Of a DNA stretch of 25,762 nucleotides, positions 1 through 6,167 are shown one piece after another (the stretch's first letter is position 1; every line of letters begins with the position of its first letter). The translations under genes were made by a program, and so were the position numbers. The DNA is from an uncultured Chloroflexota bacterium (lineage in GTDB: Bacteria > Chloroflexota > Anaerolineae > Caldilineales > Caldilineaceae). The notes under the pieces were generated by a model. That model was not told the origin of the DNA. It ran no database searches and saw only the letters and a list, made by a program, of their open reading frames with translations. Location of the stretch: the NCBI GenBank assembly GCA_903858085.1, contig CAIOHJ010000024.1, positions 1-25,762 on the forward strand. The letters are read 5' to 3'.

Positions 1-504
1 CTGCGCCAGATAGAGCTGAATCAACCGATCATACGCTGTCAGACATTTTTCGCGCCAGAGGCCGCGTTCCAGCGAGAGCCATTCCCAGAATCCGTGCGCG
101 TCGATCTCCTCCAATCCTGCCAGCAATTCGCCACGCCAGAGAGCGATGGCCGCTTCGAGCGTCTGCGCGTCGTTGCCCGCCAGCAACTGGGCAAATTCCA
201 AAGCATCCACCCGGCAGGGAACTGTGGGGGCAAACTCGACAGTTTCTCGTGTAATGTTCAAACAGCCAGGGAGGAGCTGGTTCAGATGGGAGAGATTGAT
301 CCGCAGATTGGTGCGTGCTGTCGTCTCCGCCGAATCTCCCCAAAAGAGTGTGGCCAGCTGGCTGCGGAGCTGGCGCGCGGGGTTCATCACCAGATAGCCA
401 AACAACGCCAGCGCCTTTCGCGACCGCCATTCGGTGACGGTGCGCCCCTCGATTCGGATTTGAGGCACCCCCAACAACCGAATCTCCACCGTTTTGTCCG
501 TCAT
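1..504 (-). CDS. BTAD/SARP-type transcriptional regulator, N-terminal part (cut by left edge)
   Basis: Reading leftward from an ATG at 504, an open frame of 168 codons runs off the window edge. Residues about 5-95 look like the OmpR-type winged-helix DNA-binding domain found at the start of SARP/AfsR/DnrI-like activators: a short beta-rich lead (EIRLLGVPQIRIEGR), the WRSRKALALFGYL helix, then LATLFWGD and the ARTNLRINLSHL recognition region. From about residue 105 a bacterial transcriptional activator domain begins (VDALEFAQLL, then ALWRGELLAG, which matches the usual LYRGDLLAG pattern). In Chloroflexota such proteins often continue into AAA/TPR or LuxR modules; that part lies outside the window. 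The gene follows the sulfotransferase stop by 16 bases, so it is probably the last visible gene of the lipoprotein-sulfotransferase operon. No clear Shine-Dalgarno is seen, so translation may depend on coupling. Family call is firm; target genes are unknown. Confidence 0.85.
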   Translation of the reverse strand, partial: MTDKTVEIRLLGVPQIRIEGRTVTEWRSRKALALFGYLVMNPARQLRSQLATLFWGDSAETTARTNLRINLSHLNQLLPGCLNITRETVEFAPTVPCRVDALEFAQLLAGNDAQTLEAAIALWRGELLAGLEEIDAHGFWEWLSLERGLWREKCLTAYDRLIQLYLAQ

Positions 505-520
505 AAATCGCACAGTCCGG

Positions 521-1138
521 TCAGCGGTCCGTTCGATTGCGATAGAGGGTCGCGTCGACTGCAGCCTGCATGGCGACAACGTCCAGGTGACCGCCCAGAA
601 ATTCGTTGATTCGTCGGACCCAGAGGGCAGGTTCTGCCAACATGGCGTTGTAGTCGCAGTCGAAGAGCGCGACATTGGGCTGTGCCTGCAGCCAGCGGCG
701 CATGTCGTCGGCATGTGTCTGCAGCAGCTGGGCCATCTGCGCTTCGTCGCTCGCCGGTGCAGCGGTTGGCTGGCGGCGGTGTTGGAGCATCTTGCGCTGT
801 GACGCCATCACCTCGCTCAGGCGGCGATGCATAAAAATCACACGGTAAGAATAGGATGGGGGGAGGAAGGGGAGCAGGGCAGCGATGACTTTGACGCATT
901 TTCCCTCTGCCTCTGCCAGCCAGCCCTGATCCCCCTCCGGCAGCCGCTTCACGCGCTCCAACTCGTAATAGCCGTTGGGGTTGTCCAGATCGGCGGTGCG
1001 AATATGGTCGGTCAGGCCCTCCAGCCCACCGGCGCTCAGCACACCCATCAGCATCGACGTGCCCGATCTGGGCAGCCCGGAGACAACGACAATCGTGTGC
1101 TGTGGCGGCCTCGCCTGTGCTGAGGGTCTGTCTGCCAT
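521..1138 (-). CDS. Small sulfotransferase-family protein
   Basis: This 205-residue protein starts at the ATG at 1138, 13 bases after the lipoprotein stop. Near the N-terminus it carries a P-loop-like 5'-phosphosulfate-binding motif, VSGLPRSGTSML (about residues 18-29), the hallmark of PAPS-dependent sulfotransferases. A second conserved segment, VIFMHRRLSEVMASQRKML (about 99-117), fits the position of the 3'-phosphate-binding strand and helix. The protein is somewhat shorter than classical 250-300-residue sulfotransferases but matches the small bacterial sulfotransferase-family proteins of about 200-230 residues. It has no signal peptide or membrane segment, so it should act in the cytoplasm. 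The acceptor is unknown; a kinase-like P-loop role is a less likely alternative. Neighbours suggest co-expression with a surface lipoprotein and a BTAD regulator. Confidence 0.8.
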   Translation of the reverse strand: MADRPSAQARPPQHTIVVVSGLPRSGTSMLMGVLSAGGLEGLTDHIRTADLDNPNGYYELERVKRLPEGDQGWLAEAEGKCVKVIAALLPFLPPSYSYRVIFMHRRLSEVMASQRKMLQHRRQPTAAPASDEAQMAQLLQTHADDMRRWLQAQPNVALFDCDYNAMLAEPALWVRRINEFLGGHLDVVAMQAAVDATLYRNRTDR

Positions 1139-1151
1139 AAAGCTGTGTCGC

Positions 1152-1718
1152 TTATTCGAATTCGACGACCAGGTCGCCGATCGCTGTGACGTGATCTGCC
1201 TCTGCTTTCCAGATGATCGGGCGCTCCAGCTCGTCCTTGAGCACGGCGTTTTCGGTCATCAGGCTGCCGACAAACATCACATATTCGCCAGCTGGAATAT
1301 CTTTGAAGATGAAATCCCCATTGGGGTCGGTGAGGGTCGATGGATCGAAGGCTTCGTCGATCATGTAGAAACATTGCTCGCGCTTGTCTTCTTCAGCGAC
1401 ACCCGGGGCGCAGAGCACTGCTGGCAGGCTCAAGTTTTGGAAGGCCATCGGGTTGCCCGTGGTAAAGTCGATCAGGCGGCCTGTCACTGCTGACTTTCCG
1501 TCGGCGGGCGTGTACTCCTCCGGAAGAGCGAGCGGGCTGGCCGGCGCCTCCAGCGGGCTGACCGGCGCCTCCAACGGGCTGGTGTCTGCCGTGGGGGCTG
1601 CTGCCGTGGGGGCCGCTGCCGTGGGGGGCGGGGTGGGCGTCGTCTCGCCGCCGCAGCCACCGAGCACGCCTACAGCCATCAGCGTGGCCAGAAAAGCGAT
1701 CGAAAGAGAAGGGCGCAT
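1152..1718 (-). CDS. Lipoprotein with low-complexity linker and carboxypeptidase-regulatory-like (CNA-B-type) domain
   Basis: This 188-residue protein starts at the ATG at 1718, with AAGGA seven bases upstream. It opens with a lipoprotein signal peptide: MRPSL, a hydrophobic stretch, then VLGGCGG, with Cys22 as the likely lipidated residue. Residues about 25-70 are a Thr/Pro/Ala-rich linker built from short repeats (TAAAP units, then SPLEAP units), as expected for a spacer lifting a domain off the membrane. From about residue 76 comes a beta-sandwich-like domain: AVTGRLIDFTTGNPMAFQNL, later LTDPNGDFIFKDIPAGEYVM. This is the typical pattern of carboxypeptidase-regulatory or CNA-B-like folds (variable side chain, then 'G-x-F-x-F-x-x-I/V-P-x-G-x-Y'). 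It is first in a probable operon with the sulfotransferase and the BTAD regulator. Its ligand is unknown. Confidence 0.8.
   Translation of the reverse strand: MRPSLSIAFLATLMAVGVLGGCGGETTPTPPPTAAAPTAAAPTADTSPLEAPVSPLEAPASPLALPEEYTPADGKSAVTGRLIDFTTGNPMAFQNLSLPAVLCAPGVAEEDKREQCFYMIDEAFDPSTLTDPNGDFIFKDIPAGEYVMFVGSLMTENAVLKDELERPIIWKAEADHVTAIGDLVVEFE
1531..1581. repeat. 21-bp in-frame tandem repeat in lipoprotein linker
   Basis: Two near-identical 21-bp units (1531-1551 and 1552-1572, one base different) are followed by a partial third (1573-1581). The shared core is CGGGCTG then CCGGCGCCTCC. They encode SPLEAPx units. The repeat length is a multiple of three, so copy-number change would lengthen or shorten the linker without breaking the frame. 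Confidence 0.75.
1591..1627. repeat. 15-bp in-frame tandem repeat in lipoprotein linker
   Basis: Units at 1591-1605 and 1606-1620 (GTGGGGGCYGCTGCC, one base different) are followed by a partial copy starting at 1621. On the minus strand they encode the TAAAP repeats of the linker. This is a second in-frame, length-variable tract in the same gene. Confidence 0.75.
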
Positions 1719-1756
1719 GTCACTTTCCTTTGCTGTAGACCAGAACAGTTCACAAA

Positions 1757-1804
1757 TTTTTAGCTGGGCCTGTTTTTAGATAGACCCGTTTTTAGCTGGG
1801 CCTG
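1757..1804. repeat. Three tandem 16-bp repeats in a divergent intergenic region
   Basis: Three contiguous 16-bp units at 1757-1772, 1773-1788 and 1789-1804 each begin with TTTTTAG. Units one and three are identical (second half CTGGGCCTG); the middle unit has four changes in its second half (ATAGACCCG). The array lies 39 bases upstream of the lipoprotein start and about 60 bases upstream of the rightward promoter. It could be a multi-copy binding site for a regulator of either gene, or simple slippage repeats. The run of T would read as A-rich on the lipoprotein strand. Confidence 0.8.
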
Positions 1805-1822
1805 CCAGGGGCAGAACGACAG

Positions 1823-1842
1823 AATACACCGATCGGCGTATT
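1823..1842. promoter_or_regulatory. 20-bp near-perfect palindrome, candidate operator
   Basis: The half-sites AATACACCGA and TCGGCGTATT are inverted copies with nine of ten positions matching and no spacer. The palindrome ends where the proposed -35 element of the surface-protein promoter begins (1841-1846). A dimeric regulator bound here could block or recruit RNA polymerase. I cannot name the regulator family from the site. Confidence 0.55.
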
Positions 1843-1868
1843 GTTTTCGCATGCCAAAATGGTACACT
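1841..1868 (+). promoter_or_regulatory. Extended -10 promoter for the surface protein gene
   Basis: TTGTTT (1841-1846), a 16-base spacer and TACACT (1863-1868) resemble a housekeeping sigma promoter. TGG directly before the -10 element gives an extended -10 (TGGTACACT, 1860-1868). The start of transcription would be near 1875, giving a leader of about 90 bases. The same TGGTAYAMT form occurs before two other genes in the window. Confidence 0.5.
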
Positions 1869-1963
1869 AAATTCACGAGATCTCAAACCGGCTTCAAGAA
1901 AGTGCGGCGTTTGTGTATCGTTTCAGAACCATTTCATGCACACATCGACGGGAGAATGAGCGT

Positions 1964-3400
1964 ATGCGACGAATTCAAATGGCAGCAGTGATCGGTCTGC
2001 TGCTGGTCTTGGCCTCGGTGGGCCTTGCCGCTGCACAGAGCGGTTACCAGACGCAGTTTCAGACGGCAATCACCTATCAAAACATCAGCACCAGCGCAGC
2101 GGTGGTGACCTTCAGTTTCTACAACGAGAAGACAGCCTCTGCGGTCGTTGTGACACGCAACCTGAATGCGAATGCCGGTGCTTCGCTGGCGGTGGGCAGC
2201 CTGACCGGGAGCGAAGCGTTGCCCTCCAACTTCCTGGGCTCGGCGATTTTGGGGTCGAGCCAGCCGGTGGTGGCGACCCTGGTGCAGCTGCCGCAGCCGT
2301 CGACCGGTGCTGTGCGCAACCGCCCGATGTCCAACGGCTTCTCTTCAGGGAGCTCGCAGGTGCTGCTGGCGACTGTGCTCAAGGGCGCTTTCAACACCAA
2401 CAGCAAATTCTCCATCCAGAACGCTTCGGACGGTGCGGTCGACATCACGGTGCAGTTCTTTGCGGTCGGTCAGACCAGCCCGGCACTGACCCTCACCGAA
2501 AGCAACATTCCGGTCGGCGCTGCCAAGTACTACGACATGGGTGCGCTCAGCGGGCTGCCAGCGGGCTTTGATGGCTCTGCCACGGTGACAGCGGTTCGCA
2601 CCGGCACCACGACCCCTGCCAACATCGTGGGTTCGGTGTTGGAACTGCAGACCAGCGGTGTGGGTGTGCGTGCCTTTGAAGGTGTGCCCAACACAGCGGC
2701 TGCCAACACAGTCTATATGGCCACGGCGCTGTGTGGTCTGGGCGGCCAGACGACCGCGTACGCAGTCCAAAACACCAGCAACAGCCAGTCGGCTGCTGTG
2801 ACCGTGACCTACTCGAACGGGACGACCCAACAGGGAACCATCGGCGCGGGCGGCAAGCAGAGCTTCAACAGCTGCAATGCCTCTGGCATGCCCCAGAGCT
2901 TCTCGGGGGCTGCGACCATCACCAGCAACGGCGCTCCGATCGTTGTGATCGCCAAAGTCGGTGGCGCTGGCCGCTACACGGCTTTCCTCGGCGAGACCAG
3001 CGGGTCGGCCAAGCTGGCGCTTCCTTATGCACGCTGGAGCAACACCAAGTATGACAGTGGCCAGTACCAGCGCGCTGCGATCGCCATCCAGAACATCAGC
3101 AACAGCGCGGTCAGCAATGTCCGTGTCCGTTACCTGAACAAAGAGGGCACCGAAGTCGGCGTCCACACCATTGCCAGCATTCCAGCTTTGGGCAAAGCCA
3201 ACTCGAATGCGACATTGGCCGGCTCCACCACCGAGCTGACCGAATTTGGCAACCCTGAAGCCAACCCAGGCGGCGGTTTCGGCGGCTCTGTGATCGTCGA
3301 AGGCCCGACTGGCAGCCAGCTGATCGCCGTCGTCCGTATTTCTTCCAACACCTCGACCGGTGTGGTGGCTGAAGACTACAACGGCATCGCGATCCAGTAA
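1964..3400 (+). CDS. Secreted repeat-module surface protein (four beta-rich modules)
   Basis: The ATG at 1964 is chosen because GGGAGA (1950-1955) sits eight bases upstream and a clean signal peptide follows at once (MRRIQ, hydrophobic core, LAAAQS, cleavage near residue 25). A GTG at 1913 would put 17 charged residues before it. The mature protein of about 450 residues is Ser/Thr/Asn/Gly-rich and beta-prone. I see four related modules of roughly 80-110 residues, near 28-108, 133-228, 250-334 and 353-460. Each has an 'xIQNxS...A-V-x-V' strand pair (YQNIS, IQNAS, VQNTS, IQNIS), a Gly/Pro-containing turn, then 'F-x-G-S/A-A/V-x-V' and a closing 'PIVVIAKV'-like strand. Module 3 has two Cys that could pair. 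Asn AAC and Thr ACC codons dominate, suggesting high expression. There is no LPXTG, SLH or C-terminal membrane anchor. The function is unknown; a cell-surface or sheath protein is the best inference. Confidence 0.8.
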   Translation: MRRIQMAAVIGLLLVLASVGLAAAQSGYQTQFQTAITYQNISTSAAVVTFSFYNEKTASAVVVTRNLNANAGASLAVGSLTGSEALPSNFLGSAILGSSQPVVATLVQLPQPSTGAVRNRPMSNGFSSGSSQVLLATVLKGAFNTNSKFSIQNASDGAVDITVQFFAVGQTSPALTLTESNIPVGAAKYYDMGALSGLPAGFDGSATVTAVRTGTTTPANIVGSVLELQTSGVGVRAFEGVPNTAAANTVYMATALCGLGGQTTAYAVQNTSNSQSAAVTVTYSNGTTQQGTIGAGGKQSFNSCNASGMPQSFSGAATITSNGAPIVVIAKVGGAGRYTAFLGETSGSAKLALPYARWSNTKYDSGQYQRAAIAIQNISNSAVSNVRVRYLNKEGTEVGVHTIASIPALGKANSNATLAGSTTELTEFGNPEANPGGGFGGSVIVEGPTGSQLIAVVRISSNTSTGVVAEDYNGIAIQ

Positions 3401-3430
3401 GCTGTCGCTGACGGCAGGTTGATTTTGCTA

Positions 3431-3460
3431 CAGAGGCCCTGATTCAGGGCCTCTGTTTTT
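3431..3460 (+). terminator. Rho-independent terminator of the surface protein gene
   Basis: A perfect 10-bp stem (CAGAGGCCCT at 3431-3440 pairing with AGGGCCTCTG at 3446-3455) has a 5-base loop and is followed by TTTTT (3456-3460). It lies 30 bases after the TAA. The stem overlaps the last codons of the converging flippase gene, whose TGA stop (3444-3446) is in the loop region. On the minus strand no T-run follows, so it acts chiefly on rightward transcription. Confidence 0.92.
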
Positions 3461-4694
3461 GTCTGTGCCATGCCCATCCGTAGCCGGCCAGCAAAATGGC
3501 TTCGGTGGTGACGTACACCCACGCGACCCCTGTGATCCCCCAAATTGGGGCGACAAAGAGGTTGGCCACGACATTGGTTGCAGCGGCCCAGAACTGGGCT
3601 TGCAGCCGCTGTTTCTGGTGCCCTCCTGCGACCAACGCAGCCGCCAGGGCAAAGGTCACACAGCGCAGCCCCAGCACCAGGGCCAGGATGGCCAGAATTG
3701 GAGCGGCAGAGGCAAAGTTGGCTCCATACAGGAGGGCCATCAGCCAGGGAGCGGAGAGGCTCAGCCCTGCTGCCAGCAGGAAGCCCAGCAGGCTGCTGCC
3801 GGCCAGCAGCCGCCGCCAAAGCCTCTGCACCTGACCGGCGTTCTGTTGGCGGCGGGCCCGCGCCAGCACCGGAACCATCACGGCGTAGGCGGAGGCAGGG
3901 ATGAGCAACAGGCTGGAGACCAGGGTGGAGGCTGGCGCGTAAAGACCAGCCTGTTCCTGGCCGAGCAGCTGGCCGATGATGGCGATGTCGGCGCGCTCGT
4001 TGACGATCGCCAGAAATGCCGAGCCGGCAAAGGGGGTGGCTGCCACCAGCGTGGGCAACAGCGCAGCGCGCTCGAGATGCAGGCCGAACCGCTGCCAAAG
4101 AATGAACCACGCCCAGAGGCAGCCCGCCCCGGCCACCGCCACCCGCACCCAAAGATAGCTGTCCAGCTGGCGGTTGTCGTACAGCACCAGCAGCGCAGTC
4201 CAAAGGACAAGCGCCAGCTGGACCAGGGTGATGACGCGAAAGGTGATGTCGTTTTGGAGGGTGCTTTTGAAGACACTCCAGGCGGTGTTGGTCAGCTCTT
4301 CGACCCAGACGATCAGCCCGCTGATCAACAGCAGGGTGTGTGGAAATACATCGGGGTTGAACCAGCCTGCCAGCCCGGAGAGCAGGCCCATCCAGAGCAC
4401 GCCCAACCCCACTTTCCAGGTCAATGCAGCGCCGCTGTTGCGCGCCAGGGTTGTGCGGTCGGGGCTGTCGCCGCCCTTCCAGAGAAGCCAGCCGTCCAGC
4501 CCCCAAGAGAAGCTGACAGCGGTCAGCCGGGCCAGTGCGAAACAGGCGACAAACTGCCCGTAGCTGCCGGGGCCTACCTGGCGGGCTACCAGGATCCATG
4601 CCGCTGCGGTGGCCAGGCGTGCCAGCCCCATGCTGGAGAGCAGGCTGGCGAAGTTGGTCAGGAGCTGTCGCCCGTTGGGCAGCGCGTTCAGCAC
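3444..4694 (-). CDS. Wzx-like polysaccharide flippase (MOP/oligosaccharide exporter superfamily)
   Basis: This 416-residue integral membrane protein has about 12 hydrophobic segments, the usual size and architecture for Wzx/PST flippases that move lipid-linked glycans outward across the membrane. The N-terminal part is typical: LLTNFASLLSSMGLARLATAAAWILVARQVGPGSYGQF, close to the common 'N-x-x-x-L-x-x-x-x-x-R/G...R-x-L-G-P-x-x-Y-G' start of the family. A later segment, NERADIAIIGQLLGQEQAGLYAPA, matches the 'D-x-x-x-I/L-x-x-x-x-G-x-x-x-x-G-x-Y' motif. The GTG at 4694 is the first usable in-frame start, two bases after the stop of the sulfatase-like gene; the long frame extending upstream is only a shadow of that gene. 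It is the last gene of the ten-gene glycan block. Confidence 0.88.
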   Translation of the reverse strand: MLNALPNGRQLLTNFASLLSSMGLARLATAAAWILVARQVGPGSYGQFVACFALARLTAVSFSWGLDGWLLWKGGDSPDRTTLARNSGAALTWKVGLGVLWMGLLSGLAGWFNPDVFPHTLLLISGLIVWVEELTNTAWSVFKSTLQNDITFRVITLVQLALVLWTALLVLYDNRQLDSYLWVRVAVAGAGCLWAWFILWQRFGLHLERAALLPTLVAATPFAGSAFLAIVNERADIAIIGQLLGQEQAGLYAPASTLVSSLLLIPASAYAVMVPVLARARRQQNAGQVQRLWRRLLAGSSLLGFLLAAGLSLSAPWLMALLYGANFASAAPILAILALVLGLRCVTFALAAALVAGGHQKQRLQAQFWAAATNVVANLFVAPIWGITGVAWVYVTTEAILLAGYGWAWHRQKQRP

Positions 4695-4696
4695 AT

Positions 4697-6157
4697 TCAG
4701 TCCAGGTAGCCGAGTGCTTTGAGGCGGGCAGCGACCTCTGGCGCAATGGCGGGTGCCGCTGCGGCCGGGGGATGCGCCAGCCCAACGCTGGCCCGCCACT
4801 CGGCCAGTTTGTTCTGCAGCGTGGCCAGGCGTGCGGGCTGTTCCTGGGAGCGGTCGACCTCTTCCCCGGGGTCCTGGACCAGGTCGTACAGGGCCAGCGT
4901 CCCATCGGCGCTGGTGACCAGCTTGTGCTCTTGGGTGCGCACGGCGGTCAGATTGCGCAGAAATGGGGTGAAGTGGCTGGGGCTCAGCTGAAAACGGTCC
5001 AGCAGCTCCTGGCGGGGCATGCGTGGCTGGCCATACTCCGCCACAACGTAGCTGCGGCCGCTGCTGTCGTCGAGCAGGTTGCGCGCCCCGGCTGGCTGGG
5101 GCACGCCGGCCGCAGCGAGTACGGTGCCAAAGATGTCCTGGCTTTGGACAAGCCGGTGGGTCGACCGGCCGCGCGGCACATCTGGTCCATGCAGGATCAG
5201 GGGCACGTGGATCAGCGGGTCGTGCAGGCTGTACAGGTGGCTGAGCAAGCCCTGTTCCCCCTGGCTCTCCCCATGGTCGGCGACTGCGATCACCAGGGTG
5301 TTGTCTGCTCGGCCGCTCTGTTGCAGCCAGCGGAGCAGCTGCCCCATGGCGGCATCCTGGTAGGCGACCTCGGCTGCATAGAGCTGGCGCCAGGTGTGCA
5401 GTTCGTCGGCTGTCAGCCGCTCTGCCCCAGTAATATGACGGTAACAGAGCCGGAGCTGGTCGGCGGCCAGCAATTTCTGAGCCAGCGGCCAGTTGTCGGT
5501 GTAGCGGCGTGCCCATTCGACCGGTGGTTTGTATTCCAGATGGGCTTCCAGGTAGTGAACCAGGGCAAACCAGGGGCCAGTTTGTGCCGAGATCCACTGC
5601 TGGACAGGGCGCAGGGTGCGCTGGGCCCCGTAGTCGCTGTCGTTGAGCCCTCGGATCCGGCGGCTGACCAGGTTGGCTGCGTTTTTGAAGAGATTGCCTT
5701 GCAGCGCGCCGCGAGCTGCGCTGACCAGCAGATTCTGTCCAGGGTAGGCCTGGGCCAGATTGACCTCGGTCAGGTCGGTTTCGGTCTGGAAGATCTGCCA
5801 CAGCTTGTGGAAGGTGTCGAACCCCTGGGGCAGGCCAAACTCGGTGCTGAACCAGCTGTTTTTGCTGATCGCAAAGGTTGTGTAGCCCGCCTCTTTGAGG
5901 CGGGTGGCCAGGGTGCGGTGTGTCGGGGCCAATATCCGGTGGCTTTCGACGTCGGTCTGCGTCGGATAAAGGCCGGTCAAGATCGAAGACAGGGCGGGCA
6001 GCGTCCAGGGGGCGCTGGCAAAAGCACGCTCGAAGCGCAGCCCGTTGTCGGCCAATTCGTCCAAAGCAGGGGTGAGTGGCCGGCCAGGGTTGTAGCAGGA
6101 ACAGGCGTCCACCCTGGTGGCGTCCAGCACGACCAACAAAATGTTGACGGGTTTCAT
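4697..6157 (-). CDS. Sulfatase/alkaline-phosphatase-superfamily enzyme with Thr at the nucleophile position
   Basis: This 486-residue protein starts with MKPVNILLVVLDATRVDACS, the metal-binding first strand of the sulfatase family (Asp12). At residues 48-62 the usual C-x-P-S-R formylglycine signature is replaced by SAPWTLPALSSILTG; Thr52 aligns with the modifiable Cys. Later AVADHGESQGEQGLLSHLYSLHDPLIHVPLILHG supplies the conserved 'D-H-G-E...G...H...D...VPLI' metal-site region, and a C-terminal sub-domain ends in LKALGYLD. A Thr nucleophile is typical of phospho-transfer members (for example LtaS and phosphoethanolamine transferases), so phosphatase or phosphotransferase activity is at least as likely as sulfate-ester hydrolysis. 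There is no signal peptide or membrane segment, so it appears cytoplasmic, which is odd for such an enzyme. A purine-rich GAGGAAGTGAG precedes the ATG. It follows the GT4 gene by 10 bases and adjoins the flippase. Confidence 0.85.
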   Translation of the reverse strand: MKPVNILLVVLDATRVDACSCYNPGRPLTPALDELADNGLRFERAFASAPWTLPALSSILTGLYPTQTDVESHRILAPTHRTLATRLKEAGYTTFAISKNSWFSTEFGLPQGFDTFHKLWQIFQTETDLTEVNLAQAYPGQNLLVSAARGALQGNLFKNAANLVSRRIRGLNDSDYGAQRTLRPVQQWISAQTGPWFALVHYLEAHLEYKPPVEWARRYTDNWPLAQKLLAADQLRLCYRHITGAERLTADELHTWRQLYAAEVAYQDAAMGQLLRWLQQSGRADNTLVIAVADHGESQGEQGLLSHLYSLHDPLIHVPLILHGPDVPRGRSTHRLVQSQDIFGTVLAAAGVPQPAGARNLLDDSSGRSYVVAEYGQPRMPRQELLDRFQLSPSHFTPFLRNLTAVRTQEHKLVTSADGTLALYDLVQDPGEEVDRSQEQPARLATLQNKLAEWRASVGLAHPPAAAAPAIAPEVAARLKALGYLD

Positions 6158-6167
6158 TTGTTTTTTC

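Noticed and set aside
4695..5801. N-terminal extension of the flippase frame into the sulfatase-like gene
   Set aside because: The frame stays open for 369 codons upstream of 4694, but the translation is shadow-like (Arg/Pro/Gln-rich) and the region codes for the sulfatase-like protein in another frame. The true start is the GTG at 4694. Similar extensions were removed from the GT4, pyruvyl transferase, GT2, M50, glycosidase and Usp frames.
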